Below are positions 32,050 through 40,364 of a stretch of 50,895 bases of DNA, one piece after another. The notes under the pieces were generated by a model. The model saw only the letters and a list, made by a program, of their open reading frames with translations, was not told where the DNA came from and ran no database searches. The stretch lies in contig JAZQTU010000032.1 of the NCBI GenBank assembly GCA_045630965.1, forward strand, positions 1 through 50,895, given 5' to 3'. How positions within the stretch are numbered: the first letter of the stretch is position 1; each line of letters starts with the position of its first letter. Origin of the DNA: HGM04593 sp045630965 (GTDB lineage: Bacteria > Bacteroidota > Bacteroidia > Bacteroidales > Bacteroidaceae). The position numbers and the translations under genes were made by a program.

Positions 32050-33123
32050 ATGATGATAGAGAAAGAACGAGGTATACTAAAAAGAATTGCAGACATGACC
32101 AACCCGTACTCATGGATTACGGGAATAAGGAACTGGCTGTTTGACAGAGGTCTCCTGAAGAGCCATAAACCAACCGTTCCTACAATATGTATAGGCAATA
32201 TCTCTGTTGGCGGAACAGGAAAGACGCCACATACCGAGTACCTTGTAAGGCTTCTCATGGATAGATATCACACTGCTGTAATCAGCCGAGGATACGGGCG
32301 CAGAAGCAAAGGCTTCATTCTTGCCGACAACGATACACCAATGACAGCAATCGGTGACGAACCGTTTCAGATAAAAAACAAGTTCAGAGACATTGCCGTT
32401 GCCGTTTGCGAGAGACGTACCACGGGCATAAACAAAATACTATCAATTAAAAAGGATATAGGCGTGATACTGCTCGATGATGCATTTCAACATCGTCATG
32501 TAAAAGCAGGACTTAACATACTTCTTATCGACTGCATGCACCCAATATGGCAGGACTGCATACTTCCATTCGGGCGTTTGAGGGAGAGTGCAGAAGGAAT
32601 CAGGCGTGCAGATATTGTCATTATCACGAAATGTTGTGGAATTACCGATGAACAAAAGGTGTGGTGTAGGAATTATATAAAAGGTATAAAAGATATTCCG
32701 GTATTTTTCTCTAAGATAAAATACGGCACTCCCTACCCTTTGTTCACCAAAGATAAAAGAGAGATATCCCCTGGCACAGATGTTTTGCTCGTCACAGGCA
32801 TAGCATCCCCCGGGCCTCTGGAGAACGCAATAAGAGAACGTGGCACAAGGACAACAGTTATGAGGTATGCCGACCATCATAACTTTACGGCCACCGAAAT
32901 GTTGGATATTGAACAAAAATACAACAGCATAAAGAACGGCAACAAGATAATAGTAACGACCGAGAAGGACGCAACAAGGATATTGCAGCACCCACATGTT
33001 CCGGAAAGAGTAAAGGCCAATATCCATGTACTGCCAATCGAGGTGGAGATCCTGAATGGAGAAAAAGAGATGTTTAACAAAATAATATTGGATTATGTTA
33101 CAGAAAATTCAAGAAACAGCTGA
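32050..33123 (+). CDS. lpxK: Tetraacyldisaccharide 4'-kinase
   Basis: This 357-residue enzyme phosphorylates the 4' position of the lipid A disaccharide on the inner membrane. The Walker A site is GNISVGGTGKTPHTEYL (about 49-65). SRGYGRRSKGF, LLDDAFQHRHV and VVTTEKDATR-like blocks (IVTTEKDATRI) are also typical. The N-terminal GIRNWLFDRG helix is the usual membrane anchor. Translation may start at 32050 or the adjacent ATG. Its last 29 nt overlap the next gene. Confidence 0.95.
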   Translation: MMIEKERGILKRIADMTNPYSWITGIRNWLFDRGLLKSHKPTVPTICIGNISVGGTGKTPHTEYLVRLLMDRYHTAVISRGYGRRSKGFILADNDTPMTAIGDEPFQIKNKFRDIAVAVCERRTTGINKILSIKKDIGVILLDDAFQHRHVKAGLNILLIDCMHPIWQDCILPFGRLRESAEGIRRADIVIITKCCGITDEQKVWCRNYIKGIKDIPVFFSKIKYGTPYPLFTKDKREISPGTDVLLVTGIASPGPLENAIRERGTRTTVMRYADHHNFTATEMLDIEQKYNSIKNGNKIIVTTEKDATRILQHPHVPERVKANIHVLPIEVEILNGEKEMFNKIILDYVTENSRNS

Positions 33124-33904
33124 ATTCCTTAAAGGAAAAATGACAACAGCGCCCGAAACTGCAATAATATTAGGTACAGGACTCGGAAGCCTTGTCAATG
33201 AAATTACAGAGAAGTATGAGATAGAATACAAGGATATACCGAACTTTCCACTATCTACTGTAGAAGGCCATTCCGGCAAGTTGATATTCGGAAAATTGGG
33301 AAACAAGGAGATTATGGCAATGCAGGGCCGTTTCCACTTCTACGAAGGTTACTCAATGAAAGAGGTTACATTCCCGGTACGTGTAATGCGTGAATTAGGC
33401 ATCAAGACTCTGTTCGTATCAAATGCAGCAGGAGGTATGGACCCCAATTTCCAGATAGGTGACCTCATGATTATCAACGACCATATAAACTTCTTCCCCG
33501 AACATCCGTTACGCGGCAAGAACATCCCATACGGAGACCGTTTCCCCGACATGAGCGCAGCTTATGACAAAGAGCTCATCGCAATGGCCAAAGAGATTGC
33601 CAAAGAGAAAGGCATACGTGTAGTTGAAGGTGTTTACTTGGGTACACAAGGTCCTACATTTGAAACACCGGCAGAATACCGCATGTTCCACCGCATGGGA
33701 GGAGATGCTGTTGGCATGTCAACCGTACCCGAGGTTATAGTAGCTCGCCACTGTGGCATAAGAGTATTCGGTATCTCGGTAATTACTGACCTTGGAGTAG
33801 AAGGAATTGTAGTTGAGTGCAGCCACGAAGAGGTACAGAAAGCTGCAGATGAGGCACAACCCAAAATGACAACAATATTCCGTGAAATCATCAATAGAGC
33901 ATAA
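33095..33904 (+). CDS. Purine-nucleoside phosphorylase
   Basis: This 269-residue protein is a class I (trimeric-type) purine nucleoside phosphorylase, splitting inosine or guanosine with phosphate into base and ribose-1-phosphate. ILGTGLGSLV, STVEGHSGKL, GRFHFYEGYS and VSNAAGGMDP are visible. So are YLGTQGPTFETPAEYRMF and GMSTVPEVI. I keep the start at ATG 33095 even though it overlaps lpxK by 29 nt. MLQKIQETAEFLKGKM aligns with family N-termini as I know them, and the next start would remove a helix. Confidence 0.94.
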   Translation: MLQKIQETAEFLKGKMTTAPETAIILGTGLGSLVNEITEKYEIEYKDIPNFPLSTVEGHSGKLIFGKLGNKEIMAMQGRFHFYEGYSMKEVTFPVRVMRELGIKTLFVSNAAGGMDPNFQIGDLMIINDHINFFPEHPLRGKNIPYGDRFPDMSAAYDKELIAMAKEIAKEKGIRVVEGVYLGTQGPTFETPAEYRMFHRMGGDAVGMSTVPEVIVARHCGIRVFGISVITDLGVEGIVVECSHEEVQKAADEAQPKMTTIFREIINRA

Positions 33905-33910
33905 AAAACG

Positions 33911-34954
33911 ATGAACACTACAAAACGAACAGAAATTTCATCATTGGGCGAGTTCGGGCTCATTGAACGACTTACCAATAACTTGACGACAAGCAATAAA
34001 GAGACAGTAAAGGGTGCCGGTGATGATGCGGCCATACTGCAGTTCGACAATGACGAGGAGGTTCTTGTAACCACAGACCTCCTTATGGAAGGCGTACATT
34101 TTGACCTCACATACTTTCCTTTGAAGCACCTTGGTTACAAAGCCGTAATTGCAAATATTTCGGACATTTACGCCATGAACGGAACTCCGAAGCAGATCAC
34201 AGTATCAGTAGCTCTGAGCCGCAAGTTCTGTATAGAAGACATTGAAGAACTTTATGCTGGTATGCAGCTTGCTTGCCAGCAGTACGGTGTTGACATTGTC
34301 GGAGGTGACACTTCATCGTCATTAACCGGACTGGCCATAAGCATAACAGCAATAGGTACAGCCCCTAAAGGTACAAGTGTAAAAAGAAACGGGGCTAAAG
34401 AGACCGACCTGATATGTGTAACCGGCAACCTTGGAGCTGCCTACATGGGACTACAACTGCTTGAACGAGAAAAAATTGCTACAGCCGGCAAGGATATACA
34501 ACCAGATTTCCAAGGAAAAGAATATATTCTTGAACGCCAGTTGAAACCAGAGGCACGCAAGGAGGTCATAGAAAAGCTTCGCGAAGAGAATGTCAGACCT
34601 ACTGCCATGATTGACATCAGCGACGGTCTCTCATCTGAACTGATGCATATATGCAAACAGAGCGGTGTCGGTTGCCGTATATACGAAGAGCGCATCCCCA
34701 TTGACTACCAGACAGCAATAATGGCAGAAGAGTTCAATCTCAATGTCATTACATGTGCATTGAACGGCGGTGAGGATTTCGAGTTATTGTTCACTGTCCC
34801 CATCGCTGACCATGAGAAGGTTGCCGCAATGAAGGATGTACGTGTAATAGGACACATTGTAAGCGACAACATGGGACTCGCACTCATCACACGCGATGGT
34901 GTGGAAATGGAGCTGAAAGCGCAGGGTTGGATACAGCAAAATGAACAGGCATGA
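33911..34954 (+). CDS. thiL: Thiamine-monophosphate kinase
   Basis: This 347-residue enzyme phosphorylates thiamine monophosphate to the cofactor thiamine diphosphate. The AIR-synthase-like fold shows GEFGLIERL, GAGDDAAIL, TTDLLMEGVHFDL and IANISDIYAMNGTPK. VGGDTSSS, IDISDGLSSELMHIC and LNGGEDFELLFTV follow. It is about 20 residues longer than E. coli ThiL, mainly at the N-terminus and in the 200-220 segment. It overlaps the Imm17-like gene by 4 nt (ATGA). Confidence 0.94.
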   Translation: MNTTKRTEISSLGEFGLIERLTNNLTTSNKETVKGAGDDAAILQFDNDEEVLVTTDLLMEGVHFDLTYFPLKHLGYKAVIANISDIYAMNGTPKQITVSVALSRKFCIEDIEELYAGMQLACQQYGVDIVGGDTSSSLTGLAISITAIGTAPKGTSVKRNGAKETDLICVTGNLGAAYMGLQLLEREKIATAGKDIQPDFQGKEYILERQLKPEARKEVIEKLREENVRPTAMIDISDGLSSELMHICKQSGVGCRIYEERIPIDYQTAIMAEEFNLNVITCALNGGEDFELLFTVPIADHEKVAAMKDVRVIGHIVSDNMGLALITRDGVEMELKAQGWIQQNEQA

Positions 34955-35172
34955 CAATGCATTACATTGTCCAAGCCATATTCCTACTGACAGGAATAAC
35001 ATCCCTATTGGCATCGTTACTGAACAAAGAGTGGTTCTTTACCAGTGAAAATGCAAAATTTGCAGTCAAGAGACTCGGACGTAACGGAGCACGCTGGTTA
35101 TACGGTGCAATAGGAGTTGTATTCATATTTTCCGCAGTATATTTCTATTATAAAATCAATGCAGGCTTTTGA
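34951..35172 (+). CDS. Imm17-like small two-helix membrane protein
   Basis: This 73-residue protein has two membrane helices (about 5-24 and 48-67) with a basic cytoplasmic or periplasmic loop between (KEWFFTSENAKFAVKRLGRNGAR). It resembles the immunity 17 family (Imm17), which is predicted to protect against polymorphic toxins. That assignment rests on pattern memory and is uncertain. No toxin, Rhs or T6SS gene is nearby. Its start overlaps thiL in ATGA, so it is translated with a metabolic gene. The stop codon lies across the loop of a strong terminator. Confidence 0.6.
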   Translation: MTMHYIVQAIFLLTGITSLLASLLNKEWFFTSENAKFAVKRLGRNGARWLYGAIGVVFIFSAVYFYYKINAGF

Positions 35173-35193
35173 AGCCTGCATTGATTTTATAAT
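35147..35193 (+). terminator. Terminator overlapping the 3' end of the Imm17-like gene
   Basis: The arms 35147-35168 and 35172-35193 are perfect 22-bp complements around a TTG loop. The gene's last seven codons form the left arm and its TGA stop (35170-35172) starts in the loop. Confidence 0.9.
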
Positions 35194-35294
35194 CACATCT
35201 AGTCATTATTTGTTATACGACAAAGAAGCTCTAGCTATATTTTGTTAACAAGAACAGTGCAACACAGAGTTCCTTTTTCATTATTTTTTGCAAT

Positions 35295-35325
35295 TGTAGA
35301 CGGTGTTGCATGAATGTAACTTTGT
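35295..35325 (+). promoter_or_regulatory. Promoter for the Xus-like cluster
   Basis: TTG (35295-35297) is followed after 20 bp by TAACTTTG (35318-35325), 20 nt before the receptor start codon. No clear Fur-box-like inverted repeat was seen by eye around it. Confidence 0.7.
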
Positions 35326-35345
35326 ATTCGAAAAATAATTTGAAT

Positions 35346-37724
35346 ATGAAGTTGCATTACTATATTTCAATACTGTTATTAGCTGTTTCACATAACGTTC
35401 TTGCCGATGGTTGCAGAATATATGGAACAATAACATCAAAGGAGAAGGAAGGTGTTCCTTTCGCAAGCGTAGGGATTGAACAGACAATGTTCGGCACCAA
35501 CGCAGACCTTGAAGGAGGATATGAAATTACATTACCCGAAGGGGAATACGTAATTATTGTTACAGCAATGGGCTATACTCCTTATAAAAAGAGTATCAAG
35601 CTGAATGCAGACCAAGCTCTGGAACATAACATCGAGCTTGAAACATTTGTTACAGAACTGGACGATATTGTCATCACAGAAACGGCTTCAGGAATTTCCC
35701 GTTTACGCCGTTCGGCATACAATGCCTTGGCTATAGACACCAAGGAGCATCTTAATACAATAAAGAACCTAGTAGACATTCTTGCGACAACCCCCGGAGT
35801 AAAACTACGCGAATCGGGAGGCGAAGGTTCAGAAATGAACATTATGATGGACGGTTTCAGCGGCAAGAATATAAAGATATTCATTGACGGTGTTCCACAG
35901 GATGGTGTCGGAAATTCGTTTGCCATAAGCAATATTCCGGTAAATATCGCTGAACGCGTTGAGGTTTACCGTGGTGTAGTTCCTGTGGAATTCAGCACAG
36001 ACGCCATGGGAGGAATTGTAAACATCGTCACAAAAAAGCAGCAAGAAGGGTGGAATGCCGAAGCATCCTATTCATACGGATCATTCAACACCCACAAATC
36101 GTTCCTTAACTTTAACCAGACTTGCAAAAACGGATTCACTTACGAAGTGAACGCATTCCAGAACTACTCTGACAACAACTACAGCATAAATGTTCCGGTC
36201 GAGAATTTTGAAACAGGTAGTATTGAAAAGAAAAAACTACACATTGTAGAAAGGTTCAACGACACCTTCCATAATGAATCCCTGTCATTGAAGTTTGGAT
36301 TTACAGGCAAAACATGGGCTGACAAACTGCTCTTTGGGGTAAGATTTTCACAGATGTACAAAGAGATACAGAACGGAGTCCGTCAGGAGATTGTCTATGG
36401 CGACAAGCATAGAAGATCGTATTCATTGATGCCGTCGGTAGAATTCTCAAAGAAGAATCTTTTGCTTGAAGGTCTTGACCTTTCTGCAACAGCAAACTAC
36501 AACCATAATTGTGTAACTAACATCGACACATCTTCCTATAAATATAACTGGTTTGGAGAAACAAAACTGCTGAACACTCCCGGAGAGCAATCATACCAGC
36601 ATTTACGTTCCGACAATGACAATTGGAATTCATCATTCACAATCAACTATCGTCCGAAGAAATCGCACATACACCTATTCACTTTGCATTATCTTTTCAA
36701 CGCGTTTGAGCGAAAGAACCATTCCTTGCTCCCTTCAAACCTTGCAAAAGACCCCATAAACAAAGAAACACGCAAGGGGATATCAGGAGTTGCTTACCGC
36801 CTTATGCCCAATGAGAGATGCAACTTCACTCTCTTTGGAAAACATTACAGCATGTTTGTTGCAGGCCCTATAGCTACAACAAGCAATGCCGATAATTATA
36901 TAAGGGAGACACGTTCCACAAATGCGTTCGGATACGGTGCAGCCGGTACATATTTCATTTTACAGGAACTCCAGGCGAAAATATCTTATGAAAAAGCATT
37001 GCGTCTCCCCACAATCGAAGAGATGTTCGGAGACGAAGATCTTGAAATGGGAGATATCGGTATCAAACCGGAGAAAAGCCATAACATGAATATAAGCATC
37101 AGTTATAGTCATGATTTCAACAGACATGGTATATATACCGAACTTGGATTGGTATATCGTGACACACGTGATTATATACAGCGTAACATTGTGGACATAA
37201 GCGGTGGTAAACAGGCTGCAACATATATCAATTACGGAAAAGTACTGACAGCTGGCTACAATATCACACTACGATACAATTTAAGCGACAAGCTTTCGAT
37301 TGGAGGAAACTTCACTGACATGAAGGTTCTTGACAATATGAAAACCGCAATAAACAGTTCCGTACCCAACCTTGGATATAGAGAAAAGATGCCCAACCTG
37401 CCGTTTCTCTTTGCCGACTTTGATGCCACCTACAAATTCAAGAACCTGATTGGAAAAGAAGATATGCTCTCCTTGACCTATGAAAGCAGGTTTGTTGAAG
37501 AGTTCAGTTATTATTCAGCAAAGATTGGTGCAAACAAGAATGATTATATTGTACCCAAGCAATTCACGCATGACATAATAATCTCATACAGTATGAAGAA
37601 CGGGAGATACAATTTCTCTTTTGTATGCAACAATATAACCAACGAGAGATTGTATGACAATTTCAGTTTACAAAAGCCCGGACGAGCATTCTATGGAAAA
37701 ATGCGCATAAGACTAGGAGAATAA
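35346..37724 (+). CDS. TonB-dependent receptor, XusA-like
   Basis: This 792-residue outer-membrane receptor begins with a signal peptide (VLA-DGCRIYG). A carboxypeptidase-regulatory-like domain follows (about 22-105). DDIVITETASG lies just before the plug (about 115-235; IKNLVDILATTPGVKLRE, VPVEFSTDAMGGIVNIVT). A beta-barrel runs to the C-terminal FYGKMRIRLGE. It is shorter than SusC-type glycan receptors and has no SusD partner. It is followed by a DUF4374 lipoprotein and a PepSY membrane protein, the order I associate with the XusABC xenosiderophore system of Bacteroides. An iron-siderophore substrate is therefore likely. ATG 35346 begins the signal peptide. Confidence 0.88.
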   Translation: MKLHYYISILLLAVSHNVLADGCRIYGTITSKEKEGVPFASVGIEQTMFGTNADLEGGYEITLPEGEYVIIVTAMGYTPYKKSIKLNADQALEHNIELETFVTELDDIVITETASGISRLRRSAYNALAIDTKEHLNTIKNLVDILATTPGVKLRESGGEGSEMNIMMDGFSGKNIKIFIDGVPQDGVGNSFAISNIPVNIAERVEVYRGVVPVEFSTDAMGGIVNIVTKKQQEGWNAEASYSYGSFNTHKSFLNFNQTCKNGFTYEVNAFQNYSDNNYSINVPVENFETGSIEKKKLHIVERFNDTFHNESLSLKFGFTGKTWADKLLFGVRFSQMYKEIQNGVRQEIVYGDKHRRSYSLMPSVEFSKKNLLLEGLDLSATANYNHNCVTNIDTSSYKYNWFGETKLLNTPGEQSYQHLRSDNDNWNSSFTINYRPKKSHIHLFTLHYLFNAFERKNHSLLPSNLAKDPINKETRKGISGVAYRLMPNERCNFTLFGKHYSMFVAGPIATTSNADNYIRETRSTNAFGYGAAGTYFILQELQAKISYEKALRLPTIEEMFGDEDLEMGDIGIKPEKSHNMNISISYSHDFNRHGIYTELGLVYRDTRDYIQRNIVDISGGKQAATYINYGKVLTAGYNITLRYNLSDKLSIGGNFTDMKVLDNMKTAINSSVPNLGYREKMPNLPFLFADFDATYKFKNLIGKEDMLSLTYESRFVEEFSYYSAKIGANKNDYIVPKQFTHDIIISYSMKNGRYNFSFVCNNITNERLYDNFSLQKPGRAFYGKMRIRLGE

Positions 37725-37767
37725 ATAACGCACAAGCAAAAGTTCACCCACAAAGTATATATATATT

Positions 37768-39153
37768 ATGAAAAGAAAACTCTTAACAAACGTACTGACC
37801 GCAGCAGTTGTGGCATTATTATCAACATCATGTGAGAACGATAATGGTTTCGACCCTCAAGAACCCTCCAACAGCGCGAGGCCTTATGTCATAGCAGCAA
37901 CTGTAACAATGTCAAACAACAGCACACCGGTATTACTCAATGCCGAATCACTTGAAAGTGGAACAATATCCCCTGTCAATCAAGGTGTAGTAGTAGACGC
38001 GGCATCTTACTGGGTCTTTCACGGTACCGACTACCTATATGGCCTTACATATAATGACGGCAATGCCGGGCTTACACGCTCTTACACAATGAGTGGAAAC
38101 TATAATATAACAGAACGTAGCAAGGAGTACGCCATAAACCGTTTTACAACTTACGGTATATACAAAGACCAAATAATCACCACCTCTACAGGCAACGGTT
38201 CCGCAGAGTGGGCCGACGTCAATGGTTATATACCGAAGATGTTCCTTGTTTCAAGACTTGACACCAAAGCCGAGACATACACATCGAACACAGCTGACTG
38301 GAAATTCCTATCGGAAAACTTCCTTGGCAATGGAGAATATGTAACCTTAGCAGGATTTCAGCAAAGTGGAGAAAAACTATTCGCTACAGCGGTACCGATG
38401 GGATTAAGCCAATATGGAGCAGCTGCAGAGAATGGCAGATATATTAAATATCCAGACCTTGTAAAAACCAAAGATGGCGGTTCAAACAGCAGTTCATACA
38501 AAAAGGGAGAACTGCAGTGGACACAGTACCCGAACGAATGCCATATCGCGATATTTGATGATGCAACACTTGGCTCCAAGAAAATAATATCCACCGACAA
38601 GATAAGCTATGCAAGCGGCAGAAACAAGTCACAATATTATCAAATGATCTGGGCAACTGAGGCCGGTGATATTTATGTATTGTCGCCATCCTATGCAAAA
38701 ACAATGACAGACAGCAGACAACAGACGACTTTGCCTGCAGCAGCAATGCGTATCAAAGCCGGAGAGGAGCAATTCGACAACAATTATTATGTAAACATTG
38801 AAGAATTATCCGGTGGACGCTCATTCATGCGTTCATGGTATATTGGAGACAACTATTTCCTTTTGCAAATGTATGATACCCCTTTCACTCTTGGTGGAAA
38901 AGCCCCGACGGCACTATCCCTTGCAATATTCAATGCAACTGAGGGTACATTGAAATATGTGACCGGACTGCCAGAAGAGATTTCATCATTCGGTAAGAAC
39001 ACATTTATGGAGAATGGCTATGCATATATGCCAGTAAGTACCACGAACGGATATCCAGCCATTTACAAGATATCTCCCGATGATGCAAAAGCCACAAAAG
39101 GAGTTGTCGTAGAAGTGACATCGCTTGACGGAGTTGGAAAATTGTTGCCATAA
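37768..39153 (+). CDS. DUF4374 lipoprotein, XusB-like
   Basis: This 461-residue lipoprotein (lipobox LSTSC, Cys22) has repeated beta-rich segments consistent with a propeller (for example YWVFHGTDYLYGLTYNDG and QMIWATEAGDIYVLSP). I assign DUF4374 by recognition. XusB, a surface siderophore-binding lipoprotein in Bacteroides thetaiotaomicron, is to my knowledge of this type and binds ferric enterobactin or salmochelin. Its place between a TonB receptor and a PepSY protein supports the same job. The ligand cannot be told from sequence alone. Confidence 0.78.
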   Translation: MKRKLLTNVLTAAVVALLSTSCENDNGFDPQEPSNSARPYVIAATVTMSNNSTPVLLNAESLESGTISPVNQGVVVDAASYWVFHGTDYLYGLTYNDGNAGLTRSYTMSGNYNITERSKEYAINRFTTYGIYKDQIITTSTGNGSAEWADVNGYIPKMFLVSRLDTKAETYTSNTADWKFLSENFLGNGEYVTLAGFQQSGEKLFATAVPMGLSQYGAAAENGRYIKYPDLVKTKDGGSNSSSYKKGELQWTQYPNECHIAIFDDATLGSKKIISTDKISYASGRNKSQYYQMIWATEAGDIYVLSPSYAKTMTDSRQQTTLPAAAMRIKAGEEQFDNNYYVNIEELSGGRSFMRSWYIGDNYFLLQMYDTPFTLGGKAPTALSLAIFNATEGTLKYVTGLPEEISSFGKNTFMENGYAYMPVSTTNGYPAIYKISPDDAKATKGVVVEVTSLDGVGKLLP

Positions 39154-39185
39154 TCTGTTTTATACAATGTAAAGAACCGATTAAA

Positions 39186-40310
39186 ATGAGAAAGATTTTT
39201 CACCATTTACATTTGTGGATCTCAATACCATTTGGTATTGTTATTGTTGTTATCTGTTTTACAGGTGCATTACTGGTATTCGAGAAAGATATTACAGATG
39301 CTGTAATATCTGACATGACACGGGTTACGCCAAATAGCTACACATTACCATTGGAACAGCTTGTAGAAAAAGTTTCCGGCATACTGCCCGATGATGTAAA
39401 GATTACAGGAGTTACCATATCTTCTGATGATACTGAAGCATACAAAGTAAACATATCAAAACCTCGCCATGCTGCAGTGTATATAAATCAATATACAGGT
39501 GAGATAAAAGGTGAATACAGACGCCTCCCGTTCTTCAGGACCACTATGCGGTTACATCGTTGGCTTATGGACAGCAACCCCGGAAAAGATGGTATATTTT
39601 GGGGAAAGATTATAGTAGGAACAAGTACTATCGCATTCATACTGTTACTTGTTACAGGCATTCTCATTTGGTGGCCAAGAAACAGAAAAATGCTAAAGAA
39701 CCGTTTGAACATTGTCCTGACAAAAGGCAAGAATCGCTTATGGTACGACTTGCATGTTGCCGGAGGTTTCTATGCGTTCCTTCTTCTGCTTGCAATGGCG
39801 CTCACAGGACTTACATGGTCGTTCGACTGGTACAGTAAAGGTTTTTATGATATCTTCTCAGGCAAAGAACAAAGCACAAAGAACAAGAATACCACTGAAA
39901 ACAAAAAGAACAAGGAAGGTTCCGTAAAAAACGGACAAGAAGAGATGACTGCAATATGGCAAACAGCACTTGACGCTGTCATTGCCAAAAACAAAGATTT
40001 CAGCCAAATCACAGTTTCGGACGGAACTATATCTTTACGCAACAAATCAACTTTTGGGAATTATCGTGCAAGCGACAAATATATATTCAACAAAACAACA
40101 GGAGAGATAGAATCTGTAACCTTATACAAAGATAGCGAAAAACGTTCCAAAGCGCGCGGCTGGGTATACACAATCCATTGCGGACTATGGGGAGGTTTAT
40201 TATCAAAACTATTGACCTTTTTTGCAGCATTATTGGGAGCGACACTCCCATTGACGGGTTACTATCTATGGATAAAAAAACTTTACGGCAAACAGAGAAG
40301 AAAAAGATGA
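39186..40310 (+). CDS. PepSY-domain inner-membrane protein, XusC-like
   Basis: This 374-residue protein is a PepSY-associated membrane protein with about four helices (near 12-32, 145-165, 195-215 and 335-355). A periplasmic PepSY-like region lies between (VSGILPDDVKITGVTISSDD...PRHAAVYINQYTGEIKGEY). His-rich helix borders (HHLHLW, RLHRWLMD, YDLHVAGG, TIHCGLWGG) are the kind of residues that ligate haem in such proteins. They suggest electron transfer or reductive iron release. XusC of Bacteroides belongs to this type. A basic, Asn/Lys-rich linker (about 230-255) is low complexity. It is the last gene of the cluster. Confidence 0.8.
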   Translation: MRKIFHHLHLWISIPFGIVIVVICFTGALLVFEKDITDAVISDMTRVTPNSYTLPLEQLVEKVSGILPDDVKITGVTISSDDTEAYKVNISKPRHAAVYINQYTGEIKGEYRRLPFFRTTMRLHRWLMDSNPGKDGIFWGKIIVGTSTIAFILLLVTGILIWWPRNRKMLKNRLNIVLTKGKNRLWYDLHVAGGFYAFLLLLAMALTGLTWSFDWYSKGFYDIFSGKEQSTKNKNTTENKKNKEGSVKNGQEEMTAIWQTALDAVIAKNKDFSQITVSDGTISLRNKSTFGNYRASDKYIFNKTTGEIESVTLYKDSEKRSKARGWVYTIHCGLWGGLLSKLLTFFAALLGATLPLTGYYLWIKKLYGKQRRKR

Positions 40311-40325
40311 ATTCTAATATATACA

Positions 40326-40364
40326 AACAGAAATCCCCTTGAAATTTTCAAGGGGATTTCTGTT
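40326..40364. terminator. Bidirectional terminator between the PepSY gene and mrp
   Basis: The arms 40326-40344 and 40346-40364 are perfect 19-bp complements around one central base. The right arm overlaps the first two bases of the mrp stop codon. Confidence 0.85.

Noticed and set aside
32443..33027. 194-codon minus-strand frame inside lpxK
   Set aside because: Antisense shadow of a conserved kinase gene, with no start signal or homologous pattern.
35173..35317. Fur-type binding site before the Xus-like cluster
   Set aside because: I looked for a 19-bp inverted repeat like the Fur box and found no convincing match; regulation remains unknown.
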